Shown here piece by piece: positions 1 through 7,073 of a DNA stretch of 11,055 nucleotides (position 1 is the first letter of the stretch; each line of letters starts with the position of its first letter). The notes under the pieces were generated by a model, which saw nothing but the letters and a program-made list of their open reading frames with translations, did no database searches and was not told the DNA's origin. Both the position numbers and the translations under genes were made by a program. This DNA comes from an uncultured Oscillospiraceae bacterium (GTDB lineage Bacteria; Bacillota; Clostridia; Oscillospirales; Oscillospiraceae), in the NCBI GenBank assembly GCA_900769995.1, contig CAAGIT010000006.1:1-11055 (forward strand). The letters run 5' to 3'.

Positions 1-93
1 CTCCCGCCGACAGGGACAATAGCCGCCGGTCTGCTTCAACCCCTCTTTCACAACCTGAACGATCTCCGCATCGGGATTGAGTGTGATTTTCAT
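1..93 (-). CDS. Ferredoxin:thioredoxin reductase catalytic-chain-like protein (5' part only)
   Basis: The first 31 codons of a minus-strand gene are present; the rest lies beyond the left edge. The start is the ATG at 93, with a GGAGG ribosome binding site at 101-105, 7 nt upstream. The N-terminus begins MKITLNPD and reaches a GGYCPCRRE motif, with Cys26 and Cys28 in the CPC. This N-terminal pattern followed by GYCPCR is typical of the small clostridial proteins related to the catalytic beta chain of ferredoxin:thioredoxin reductase, in which such cysteines ligate a [4Fe-4S] cluster and form the redox-active disulfide. The expected downstream cysteine motifs are outside the window, so an intact active site cannot be confirmed. 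The gene is transcribed from its own promoter, separate from the upstream protease unit. In non-photosynthetic anaerobes a role in thiol redox exchange is inferred from the family. Confidence 0.7.
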   Translation of the reverse strand, partial: MKITLNPDAEIVQVVKEGLKQTGGYCPCRRE

Positions 94-116
94 AGAGCCA
101 CCTCCGTTTTTCTTAG

Positions 117-145
117 ATTATAACAGATATTGTCCGCAGATGCAA
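117..145 (-). promoter_or_regulatory. Promoter of the FTR-like gene
   Basis: Read on the minus strand, TTGCAT (145-140) is followed after 17 nt by a perfect TATAAT (122-117). The -10 is preceded by TGT, giving an extended -10 element. The start of transcription would fall near 110, only about 15-20 nt before the ATG at 93. It lies just downstream of the terminator of the protease gene, so the small gene is independently transcribed. Confidence 0.65.
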
Positions 146-171
146 CGGAATTTTGCGCAATACCGTCAAAC

Positions 172-202
172 GAAAAGCTCCCCGAGGCGAACCTCGGGGA
201 GC
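172..202 (-). terminator. Rho-independent terminator of the SLH protease gene
   Basis: There is a perfect 11-bp inverted repeat, 177-187 with 192-202 (GCTCCCCGAGG and its complement). On the minus-strand transcript the loop is the tetraloop UUCG, and the stem is followed by UUUUCGUUU. It starts 33 nt beyond the protease stop codon, as expected for an intrinsic terminator. Confidence 0.9.
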
Positions 203-235
203 CGGTGTTTAGAAATCAGCGCTATTCAGCAATGA

Positions 236-3200
236 TTATTGCTCGTTGCAGATATAGGAGCCGTCGAGGGAACGCATGATGGTGCAAGCGAACTGTGCAC
301 GGGTTGCGTTGTTGAGCGGCTTCAGCTCGGTTTCGCTGACACCGCAGATAACCTTCTCGCTGACAGCCCAGTTCATAGCGTCAACTGCCCACGGGCTGAT
401 GGTATCGGCATCAACGTATACGCTCATGTCAGCCTCAGCCTCGGGAGAACCTGCGTATCTCCAGAGAATGGTAGCGATCTGCTCACGGGTAATAGCCTTG
501 AACGGTGCAAAGGTATCTTCGGTGACACCGTTGACAATGCCGTTTGCCTGTGCCCATGCGACAGCGTCGGAGAACCACAGACCAGCCTCAACGTCGGTAA
601 AGGTAGCGGGTGCTTCAACCTCGGGAGAACCTGCCAGACGGTACAGGACAGTAACGACCATTGCGCGGTTCAGCGTAGCGTTCGGAGCAAATCTGTCCTC
701 TGCAACGCCGAGCATCAGGCCGTTGGCGACACAGAAGTCAATCGCTTCGTGATACCATTCTGCCTCGCAGTCGGTGAAGTTCTTGACGTAGCACTCGTTC
801 ACCTCGCACTCAGTGGTGTAGCAAAGAACGATTTCTTCCACTTCGGTGTAAGCGTAGAAGAAGGTGTTGAACCACTGGCTTGCGTAGTACGCGCCATCGG
901 GGCCGTAAGCAGGTGTGCTGTCGTCGAGGATCTCAAAGGCATGCGTCTCGTCGTTGTAGCACAGAAGTGCATCCTCAACGCCCACGTTATAGGCGAAGGT
1001 TGCATTGCTGCCGCTCTCGGCATTGACATTGAAGATCTCCCAAGTTGCGAGATCGTTGACCTCGTCAACAAAGGCGATGTTCATCTCGGCGTCAGTAGCC
1101 AGATACTTGCCGGTTTCGACGCTCTTGATGGAGTAGGTACCCTCGCCCACGGGCTGGATATCGAAGCGGATGGAGGTATTGTTGGTGAAGTACTCAACAA
1201 ACCAATCGCCAATGGTGGCATCCTCAAAGCCGGAAACCTTGGCAGCCTCACCGTTGCAGTTGAGAGCGCTCGGATCCCCGGTGACATAGTAGCCGTCGGA
1301 GCCGACATCCCAGCCGTTGATGGACCACAGACCGGTATAATCATCCGGAGTGTCGAGGTAGTAGTTAGCAACCTCGAGCGGCTTTGTCTCAATTTCTGCG
1401 TAAACCGCATAGAAGACATGGTCGCCGGGTTCGGTGATCTCCATGGTATCGCCTTCGAAGTACCAGGGTTCGGGAACGTCCCAAACAGTTTCTTCACTCC
1501 AGGTGCCCTCGATGGGTCCCCAGAACATGAACTTATAGTTGGAAGCGGGAGCCTCGGCTGCCTCAATGGTGAGCACGTCACCGGTCGTGCATTCGATGAC
1601 TTCGGAGCCGTTCGGAGAGACGAAGGTCACGGTTGCGTCCTCGCCGGTTGCATAGAACGCGGTCCATTCTTCGATCTCATTGGTTGCATAGTCCAGAGCG
1701 GTGACATAAGCAGCGTCAATGCCGGTGACGTCGAAGGTAGCGGTGAAGCTTTCGCCCTTGACATCGGAGGAATAGGTGGCCATGTCGAGAATCTTATAAG
1801 AGGAGTCGCAGAGATAGATGCCGGCAAGATAGTTCTCGTCGGAAGCGGTGACGGTGAGCTTCTCAGTTTCCGCATCATAGACAACGCTCTCCAGAACAGG
1901 AGCGGTGTAGTCAACGGTGCAGTCGAAGTTCAGAACGCCTTCCTGCCAGGTATCGGTTTCCTCGCCCCACGGGAGCTGGATGTCGAAGTTGACGTTGACA
2001 ACGGTGCCGGACGGGACATAGTTGCCTTCCTTATCGGTGCCGTCCCACATGAACAGGGCGTAGTTGCCCCATGCGCTGGTTTCCTCGTCATATGAGCCCT
2101 TCGGGATGTACTCGGTATCGTCGATCAGATAGACCTCTCCGGTCTTGGAGTCGGTAACGGTCATGACAACGTGACGAGCATTACGGAGCAGGGCGGGAAT
2201 GATATTGAAGCTGTCTGCATAGACGTAGGTGCCGTCGCTTGCCGCGGTGGAGAAGGAGATGTGCTCGGGCATATACTCGGTGGTGTTCATGTCGAGCAGG
2301 TTTGCGCCGAGGTAGGTGCGGGCCTTGTTCGCACTGTTGCTGTATGCATAGCCCATGGTGACATCGGTATACATATCGCCCATGAAGTTCACAAGGATGT
2401 CGTATGCGGTGTAGCCATAGTCGGCAAAGGTGTTGCCGGCGCCGTCAGCGTCGTAGGTATTGCAGAAATAGTTGGCCTCCATGAGATCCATGAAGGTGAG
2501 CTCTTCCATAGCGGGGCCCTGTGCCCAGTCGCCATAGAATGCAAGGAAGGTAGCGTGGCAATCGCTGTACCAATCCAGCTCTCCATTGGTTTCTATGTAC
2601 TGGTTAAAGAGGACATAGCCTTCGATGTAGGTGCCGTTGGTGAAGTTAGCATCCAGGAAGGTCTTTTCTTCCTCGGAGAGGGTGACGGTGACAGTGATGG
2701 TCACTTCGCTCTTTGCGGCAACGGTGAAGTCGGTGATCTCGCTGCCTTCGATCGTATAGCTGACATCAGCATCCGCATAATCGCTCATCAGCGTGTTGCC
2801 GATGATGGGCTTCTCTTCCGTGTTGATGTTCGCGATATAGTCGCGCAGAACAACGGTTTCGAAGTCGGTGTAGTAGCAGTCGAACTCACTGTCATTCTTG
2901 AGGGTGACATCGAAGCTGTAAACGCCGGTCTTCTCGGCATCGTCGCCCAGCTCCTTGAGCGGGTCGGAAACATAAGCAGAGTATACATAGTTTTCTACGG
3001 CATAGTAAGCGCTTGCCAGACCTGCGCCCTGCTTACGCGGGGAGTATTCAAAGCCATCGGCGTCGGTCAGGATGATGCCGCAGCTTGCCATCAGATCCTT
3101 TGCCAGCTTTGCAGCCTCAGGCTTGGAGATCTCGGGGTTGACCGCGTAGATGGCAGCCAGAACGTTTGCAAAGGAAGCAGAAGCGTTCGGGGTAGCCATG

Positions 3201-4999
3201 GAGGTGCCGCTATATACCTCGTATGCATCATCGCCGGTGTTGACGGAGGAGTAAACCATGCCGCCGACAGAGGTGATCGCCGGGTCAAGAGTCAGCATCG
3301 GGGACGTGCCCCAGTTGGAGAAATCGGACATCAGAGCACCGTTGGGGTTCATAATGTAGACCATTTCGGTGGGAACCGTGATCTGCTTGGGATCAGCAGC
3401 CATCAGGGCTTCCAGTGCATCCTGCTGCATGGAGATCGCGGGGATCTCGAAGGTCTCAATGCTCATCAGAATGCTGCCGCTGGTATTGTTGACAACGATA
3501 CAAGCCTTTGCACCGGCCTTGGCAGCAAATTCGACCTTTTCTTCGAAGGTGATCTCGCCACGGGAAACGACCGCGACCTTGTCGGTCACATCGACGTTGG
3601 CATAGTCAGCCTCAACGCCGAAGGAGACATTGCCCTCAGCATCGGTAACGACGACATAGTCGAGGACCTGACCGCCGAAGTTGAGCATCCAGTCATCCTC
3701 ATCCGCGTCAGAGGAATCGCTGAAGCCGTAGTAGTTCTCGCCGATCTGGACGGCAAAGGAGGGATAGGCGATGTTCTCGACAGACGCGACAGAGACATTG
3801 CCCTCGTAGGTAGACGGGGAAGCAACAGTGCCGTAGTCAGCGTAGCCCGGGCCAATATAACCAATGGAGGAATAGTAGGCCATGGAGTACTCATTACCGG
3901 CAGCAACGCTCATGATGACGCCGGCGTCCTCGAGGGTCTTGTAGATATTGCCAAATACTTCGGTCTCAAGCTCAGAATCATAGGTGAAGCCGTTCTGTGC
4001 ACCGATGGACATATTGACAACATCCGCGCCGAGGATATAGGCATCGTCCAGAGCATCAAAGTAGATGTCGGAGGAAGTGCCGCCGCCGGCATCCATGAAG
4101 ATCTTCATGGAGAGGATCTGCGCGGCAGGAGCGCCGCCGCAGAAGGTAACGTCAATGCCGTCCCCGGACTCTACGGCGACATAGCCGCCGACGGTGCCGG
4201 AAACGTGCGTGCCGTGGCCGTTGTGGTCGGTAACATCGTTGTCGCCCTCCGCATAGTCATATGCGAACGGGACCTTGGCGTTGAGGTACTTGCCGTCCAC
4301 AGAGGTATTGATCTCGGCAACGCTCTCCTCGGTCAGAACGCCAAACTCCTTAGCCAGACCCAGGGAATCCTGGAATGCCTCGTGCGTGGTGTTCAGGCCG
4401 GTATCGAGAACCGCGACGACAATGCCCTGACCGGCAATGGCGTACTTATTCAGCAGCTCTGCGTTGCCGGTGATCTCGTTGGCAACAGCCATCTTGGTAT
4501 CTTCCGCCTTCTCAAGGACAGGCTCTGCATAGTGGTTCGCAATGTAGACCGCCTCGACACCGTCGATGGCAGCAATTGCCTCCAGGTCGCCGTAAGCAAC
4601 ATCGCAGCTAAAGCCGTTGAGAACAGCGGTGAACTCTCTCTGCAGCTCGAACTTGATGCCCTTCATGGCAGCGCGGACAGCCTTCTGCTCACTCTGCAGC
4701 TTGGTGCGGTATGCAGCAGCGGCAGCAGTGCCTCTGGCGGCAACGTCAGCTTCCGGAGCACTTTCGAGCACGACGATGGCGCGAACGATCTCGTCATCGG
4801 CATACTTGTAGGTGTTAGCCAGAGCAAACGCTTCGCTTTCAAAACCCTTGCCCAAAGTCTTTTCGGCCTGAGCAGAGGTCTTCGTGGTTCCTGCGACTTC
4901 CTCGATCGTGGTCTTATCGGCTGCAAAGGCAGTGCCTACGCAGGAGAAAACCATGACCAACACGAGGAGCATCGCAATAACGCTCTTGAAGTGTTTCAT
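236..4999 (-). CDS. Secreted S8 (subtilisin-family) serine protease with PA insert and three SLH anchoring repeats
   Basis: This encodes a 1587-residue cell-surface endopeptidase, probably held on the wall by SLH binding to secondary cell wall polysaccharide. The start is ATG 4999 with AAGGAG at 5014-5009, 9 nt away. Order of parts: signal peptide 1-26 (cleavage likely after TAFA); inhibitor-I9-like propeptide about 65-155; catalytic domain about 188-665 with Asp199 (VAVLDTG), His262 (GHGTHVSG), oxyanion Asn369 (AAGNE) and Ser600 (SGTSMATP), all intact; a PA-domain insert about 440-550 between Asn and Ser; an Fn3-like domain about 690-820, as in C5a peptidase/lactocepin relatives; a FlgD/CHU_C-like Ig segment about 975-1030 (WDGTD, VPSGT); an Ig-like stretch about 1034-1115; an InlB B-repeat-like unit about 1121-1200; a trefoil-like segment about 1206-1385; and SLH repeats about 1408-1450, 1467-1513 and 1527-1575. 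The protein is strongly acidic, with a cysteine cluster before and into SLH1. The gene is monocistronic, with its own promoter and terminator. Substrate specificity cannot be read from the sequence. Confidence 0.95.
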   Translation of the reverse strand: MKHFKSVIAMLLVLVMVFSCVGTAFAADKTTIEEVAGTTKTSAQAEKTLGKGFESEAFALANTYKYADDEIVRAIVVLESAPEADVAARGTAAAAAYRTKLQSEQKAVRAAMKGIKFELQREFTAVLNGFSCDVAYGDLEAIAAIDGVEAVYIANHYAEPVLEKAEDTKMAVANEITGNAELLNKYAIAGQGIVVAVLDTGLNTTHEAFQDSLGLAKEFGVLTEESVAEINTSVDGKYLNAKVPFAYDYAEGDNDVTDHNGHGTHVSGTVGGYVAVESGDGIDVTFCGGAPAAQILSMKIFMDAGGGTSSDIYFDALDDAYILGADVVNMSIGAQNGFTYDSELETEVFGNIYKTLEDAGVIMSVAAGNEYSMAYYSSIGYIGPGYADYGTVASPSTYEGNVSVASVENIAYPSFAVQIGENYYGFSDSSDADEDDWMLNFGGQVLDYVVVTDAEGNVSFGVEADYANVDVTDKVAVVSRGEITFEEKVEFAAKAGAKACIVVNNTSGSILMSIETFEIPAISMQQDALEALMAADPKQITVPTEMVYIMNPNGALMSDFSNWGTSPMLTLDPAITSVGGMVYSSVNTGDDAYEVYSGTSMATPNASASFANVLAAIYAVNPEISKPEAAKLAKDLMASCGIILTDADGFEYSPRKQGAGLASAYYAVENYVYSAYVSDPLKELGDDAEKTGVYSFDVTLKNDSEFDCYYTDFETVVLRDYIANINTEEKPIIGNTLMSDYADADVSYTIEGSEITDFTVAAKSEVTITVTVTLSEEEKTFLDANFTNGTYIEGYVLFNQYIETNGELDWYSDCHATFLAFYGDWAQGPAMEELTFMDLMEANYFCNTYDADGAGNTFADYGYTAYDILVNFMGDMYTDVTMGYAYSNSANKARTYLGANLLDMNTTEYMPEHISFSTAASDGTYVYADSFNIIPALLRNARHVVMTVTDSKTGEVYLIDDTEYIPKGSYDEETSAWGNYALFMWDGTDKEGNYVPSGTVVNVNFDIQLPWGEETDTWQEGVLNFDCTVDYTAPVLESVVYDAETEKLTVTASDENYLAGIYLCDSSYKILDMATYSSDVKGESFTATFDVTGIDAAYVTALDYATNEIEEWTAFYATGEDATVTFVSPNGSEVIECTTGDVLTIEAAEAPASNYKFMFWGPIEGTWSEETVWDVPEPWYFEGDTMEITEPGDHVFYAVYAEIETKPLEVANYYLDTPDDYTGLWSINGWDVGSDGYYVTGDPSALNCNGEAAKVSGFEDATIGDWFVEYFTNNTSIRFDIQPVGEGTYSIKSVETGKYLATDAEMNIAFVDEVNDLATWEIFNVNAESGSNATFAYNVGVEDALLCYNDETHAFEILDDSTPAYGPDGAYYASQWFNTFFYAYTEVEEIVLCYTTECEVNECYVKNFTDCEAEWYHEAIDFCVANGLMLGVAEDRFAPNATLNRAMVVTVLYRLAGSPEVEAPATFTDVEAGLWFSDAVAWAQANGIVNGVTEDTFAPFKAITREQIATILWRYAGSPEAEADMSVYVDADTISPWAVDAMNWAVSEKVICGVSETELKPLNNATRAQFACTIMRSLDGSYICNEQ

Positions 5000-5008
5000 T
5001 TTCTTCGT

Positions 5009-5014
5009 CTCCTT
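5009..5014 (-). promoter_or_regulatory. Ribosome binding site of the protease gene
   Basis: AAGGAG on the minus strand lies 9 nt before ATG 4999 and fixes that start. The residues that follow form a clear signal peptide. Confidence 0.8.
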
Positions 5015-5035
5015 GTATAATATTAAAGTATCCCG

Positions 5036-5069
5036 CCCATTCCGGCTGATCCCAACAACCGGAAATGGG
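5036..5069 (-). promoter_or_regulatory. Hairpin in the 5' leader of the protease mRNA
   Basis: The arms CCCATTTCCGG (5069-5059, minus-strand reading) and CCGGAATGGG (5045-5036) pair over 10 bp with one bulged base and a 13-nt loop. It lies inside the predicted leader, about 22 nt upstream of the ribosome binding site. It has no U-run behind it, so it does not look like a terminator. An mRNA 5'-stabilising stem or a protein-binding site are possible roles; neither is shown. Confidence 0.5.
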
Positions 5070-5084
5070 TATAGTTATACTCAT
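5065..5084. promoter_or_regulatory. Operator-like dyad at the predicted transcription start of the protease gene
   Basis: A 20-bp dyad has 9-bp arms with one mismatch (ATGGGTATA and TATACTCAT) around a 2-bp centre. The core GTATA-GT-TATAC is symmetric. It begins at or just after the predicted transcription start (about 5082), where a bound repressor would block initiation or clearance. No regulator is identified. Confidence 0.4.
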
Positions 5085-5088
5085 GAAC

Positions 5089-5117
5089 ATTTTAGCAAAG
5101 CAAAGAGTAAAATTCAA
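5089..5117 (-). promoter_or_regulatory. Promoter of the SLH protease gene
   Basis: On the minus strand, TTGAAT (5117-5112) and TAAAAT (5094-5089) are 17 nt apart, matching a sigma-A promoter at 4/6 and 5/6 positions. It predicts a leader of about 83 nt. A second, weaker candidate is TTGGGA (5055-5050), 17 nt, GATACT (5032-5027), which would give a leader of only about 20 nt. Confidence 0.55.
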
Positions 5118-5263
5118 GAAGAATCTTATTCACTTTTTGCTACTATTTTCGATGCCTCCGTGCCCTATTTTTGGCATTTTACACAATGCTTTGAAAAAAT
5201 ACTCTTTTCCGCCTGCAAGTATATGCACTGTATTCATTTTTGCTCAGCGGTTCCGTAAGAAAA
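5118..5263. other. AT-rich intergenic spacer, no gene seen
   Basis: This is the unexplained part of the 344-nt gap between the protease start and the dapF stop; the rest is the protease promoter and leader on one side and the operon terminator on the other. It is rich in A and T runs, which could act as an upstream promoter element. I see no supported gene or RNA in it. Confidence 0.5.
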
Positions 5264-5303
5264 ACCCCTCTGTTCCGCACGTTTTGCGCGAAAACAGAGG
5301 GGT
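5256..5303 (-). terminator. Rho-independent terminator of the csoR-lepA-rnhA-lspA-rluD-dapF operon
   Basis: There is a perfect 11-bp inverted repeat, 5264-5274 with 5293-5303 (ACCCCTCTGTT on the minus-strand reading and its complement), with an 18-nt loop. On the minus strand it is followed by a U-rich run (TTTTCTTA). It lies 40 nt after the dapF stop codon. Confidence 0.88.
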
Positions 5304-5343
5304 CTTAACTCGCTCATTTTCAATAATTTTCGGTCAAAGCCGC

Positions 5344-6156
5344 TCATATCGGCAATTCACCGATAAAGACCAGCTCCGCGCCGCCGGTAAGGTAGAGGTC
5401 GGTCACAGCCGTTTTCTCCGCGTCCAACACGGCATCGACCGTTAAAAGGCCTCCCTCGCACTGCACCCGGGTCTGTTCGCCGTCAAGCAAACCGCGCAGA
5501 GTCAATGCCGCAGCCGTTGAACCCGTTCCCGTGCCGCAGGCAAGGGTAAAATCCTCCACGCCCCGTTCAAAGGTCAGCAGTTGAATCGCGTTTTCTCCCA
5601 TCTGCTGCCAGAGATTGACGTTCGCACCGCGCGGAAACTCCGGCGCATGGCGCAAAAGTCGCGCAAAGTCGCGCAAAGTCGCTCGTTTTTGCGTCAAATC
5701 AGTTTCCACCACAGCGTGTGGAATACCGCCCTCGCCCAGCTCCATATAGTCGCAGACAATGCCCGCTGCCTTCATTTGCAGCTTTACATTGCTCGGCGTA
5801 TTCAGTCGAACCCGGTATTGCCCGTCAGAGATTCGGCTGCCGATGACCATACCCGCAGGTGTTTCCATCTTCTGTGCTTCGCCCGACAGCCCGAAATCAT
5901 GGCAAAAGCGGCTCAGGCATCGCGCACCGTTGCCGCACATCTCCGCAGTCGAGCCGTCGGAGTTAAAAAACCGCATTTTACAGTCGCCGCCGTGCTCGGG
6001 CGCCTCGACAACGATCATGCCGTCCGCGCCAACGGAATATTTCCTTGCACAGAGCCGTTTTGCCAATGCGGACAGTTCTTGCGGGAGGATTTCGCCGCTG
6101 CGGTTGTCCAGCAGGACAAAATCATTGCCCGCGCCCTGATACTTATAGAATCTCAT
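5344..6156 (-). CDS. dapF: Diaminopimelate epimerase
   Basis: It converts LL-diaminopimelate to the meso form, the precursor of lysine and of the peptidoglycan cross-link, in the cytoplasm and without a cofactor. The product is 270 residues, a normal family length. The N-terminus has the KYQGAGNDF motif. The two active-site cysteines are Cys74 (MCGNGARC) and Cys207 (ACGTGTGS). GIPHAVV and FPRGANVNL are further family motifs. The frame stays open upstream to 6279, but the start is placed at ATG 6156: it directly precedes the conserved N-terminus and has GGAGG at 6164-6168, 7 nt away. The ATG overlaps the stop of the upstream rluD-type gene as ATGA, so the two are probably translationally coupled. 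It is the last gene of the operon. An imperfect 10-bp tandem repeat lies inside the gene at 5650-5680. Confidence 0.96.
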   Translation of the reverse strand: MRFYKYQGAGNDFVLLDNRSGEILPQELSALAKRLCARKYSVGADGMIVVEAPEHGGDCKMRFFNSDGSTAEMCGNGARCLSRFCHDFGLSGEAQKMETPAGMVIGSRISDGQYRVRLNTPSNVKLQMKAAGIVCDYMELGEGGIPHAVVETDLTQKRATLRDFARLLRHAPEFPRGANVNLWQQMGENAIQLLTFERGVEDFTLACGTGTGSTAAALTLRGLLDGEQTRVQCEGGLLTVDAVLDAEKTAVTDLYLTGGAELVFIGELPI

Positions 6157-7073
6157 TTCTTTTCCTCCGCTTGCAGACGTGCCAGTGCGTGCAAAAATTC
6201 CTCCGGCAGTTCGCAGGAAAGTGTCATTTTCTCGTTCGTGCGCGGATGGATAAAGGTCAGCTCCCGTGCGTGCAAGCACTGCGAATGCAGGCCCAGCTCC
6301 GCTTTCCTGACACCATAGATGGGGTCACCCGCGATCGGATGGTTCAGATACGCCATGTGGACTCGGATCTGATGCGTGCGGCCTGTTTCGAGCCTGCAGC
6401 GCAGATGCGTATACTGCCCATAGCGGTGGATGACCTCCCAGTGGGTCACCGCCTCGCGGCTGTTTTTCTCCGTCACCGCCATGCGCTTGCGGTCGCGCTC
6501 GTCGCGTCCGATCGGCGCATTGACCGTGCCCGCATCCTCGCGGAAGCCGCCACGCACGATGCACTCATAGGTGCGGCAGAGGGTGTGATCCTTGAGCTGG
6601 TCGGACAGGGCCTGGTGCGCCATGTCGTTTTTCGCGACGATCAGCAGTCCGGTCGTGTCCATATCAATGCGGTGCACGATGCCCGGGCGCTTTTCACCGC
6701 CGATGCCCGAAAGGGAATCGCCGCAGTGGTGCAGGAGGGCGTTGACCAAAGTGCCGTCCTCGTGGCCCGCTGCCGGATGGACGACCATGCCCTTGGGCTT
6801 GTTGATGACCAGCAGGTCATCGTCCTCAAATACAACCTCGAGCGGAATATCCTGCGCAACGGTTTCGACCTCGCGCACCGGCGGCAGCTCCACGGTATAG
6901 ACCGCACCCGCCTCGGTTTTCGCATTCTTCCGCAGAGATTTTCCGTCACAGGTCACATTCCCCTGCTCGATGAGCCGCTGCACGGCACTGCGTGTCAATC
7001 CGTCCAGCTCACGCGCCAAAAACACATCCACACGCTCACCGCCGATGCCGGCGCGCAATTCCAGCTTCTCCAT
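6153..7073 (-). CDS. RluA/RluD-family RNA pseudouridine synthase
   Basis: It isomerises specific uridines, in this family usually of 23S rRNA, to pseudouridine. The protein of 306 residues has an N-terminal S4 RNA-binding domain (about 13-60) and a catalytic domain holding the signature HRIDMDTTGLL with the catalytic Asp137. INKPKGMVVHP (90-100) and RTHQIRVHM are further family motifs. The arrangement and length match the RluD type, but RluA-family paralogues are hard to separate, so no symbol is given. ATG 7073 is chosen because GGAG at 7085-7082 is 8 nt away; a GTG immediately before it (7076) is possible. The ATG shares one base with the lspA stop (TGATG), and the TGA stop overlaps the dapF start, so coupling on both sides is likely. 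Confidence 0.93.
   Translation of the reverse strand: MEKLELRAGIGGERVDVFLARELDGLTRSAVQRLIEQGNVTCDGKSLRKNAKTEAGAVYTVELPPVREVETVAQDIPLEVVFEDDDLLVINKPKGMVVHPAAGHEDGTLVNALLHHCGDSLSGIGGEKRPGIVHRIDMDTTGLLIVAKNDMAHQALSDQLKDHTLCRTYECIVRGGFREDAGTVNAPIGRDERDRKRMAVTEKNSREAVTHWEVIHRYGQYTHLRCRLETGRTHQIRVHMAYLNHPIAGDPIYGVRKAELGLHSQCLHARELTFIHPRTNEKMTLSCELPEEFLHALARLQAEEKK

Noticed and set aside
4940..4999. Possible lipoprotein box in the protease signal peptide (VFSC, Cys20)
   Set aside because: Phe at the -2 position and a good AxA-type cleavage site six residues later (TAFA) favour ordinary signal peptidase I, and the SLH repeats already give an anchor.
239..5020. Two very long plus-strand open frames (239-2095 and 2171-5020) opposite the protease gene
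   Set aside because: They are exactly in codon register with the protease, so their stops would come only from TTA, CTA or TCA codons in it. These codons are nearly absent; a TCA at residue 969 ends the first frame. The proteins show no recognisable domain and have no ribosome binding sites.
5130..5237. A 35-codon minus-strand open frame in the spacer upstream of the protease promoter
   Set aside because: It has no convincing ribosome binding site or recognised sequence, and sits in AT-rich spacer DNA right after a terminator.
6157..6279. Upstream in-frame extension of dapF (and similarly of lspA to 7639 and csoR to 10264)
   Set aside because: The conserved N-termini and well-spaced ribosome binding sites fix the internal ATGs; the extensions lie inside the upstream genes or overlap the promoter.
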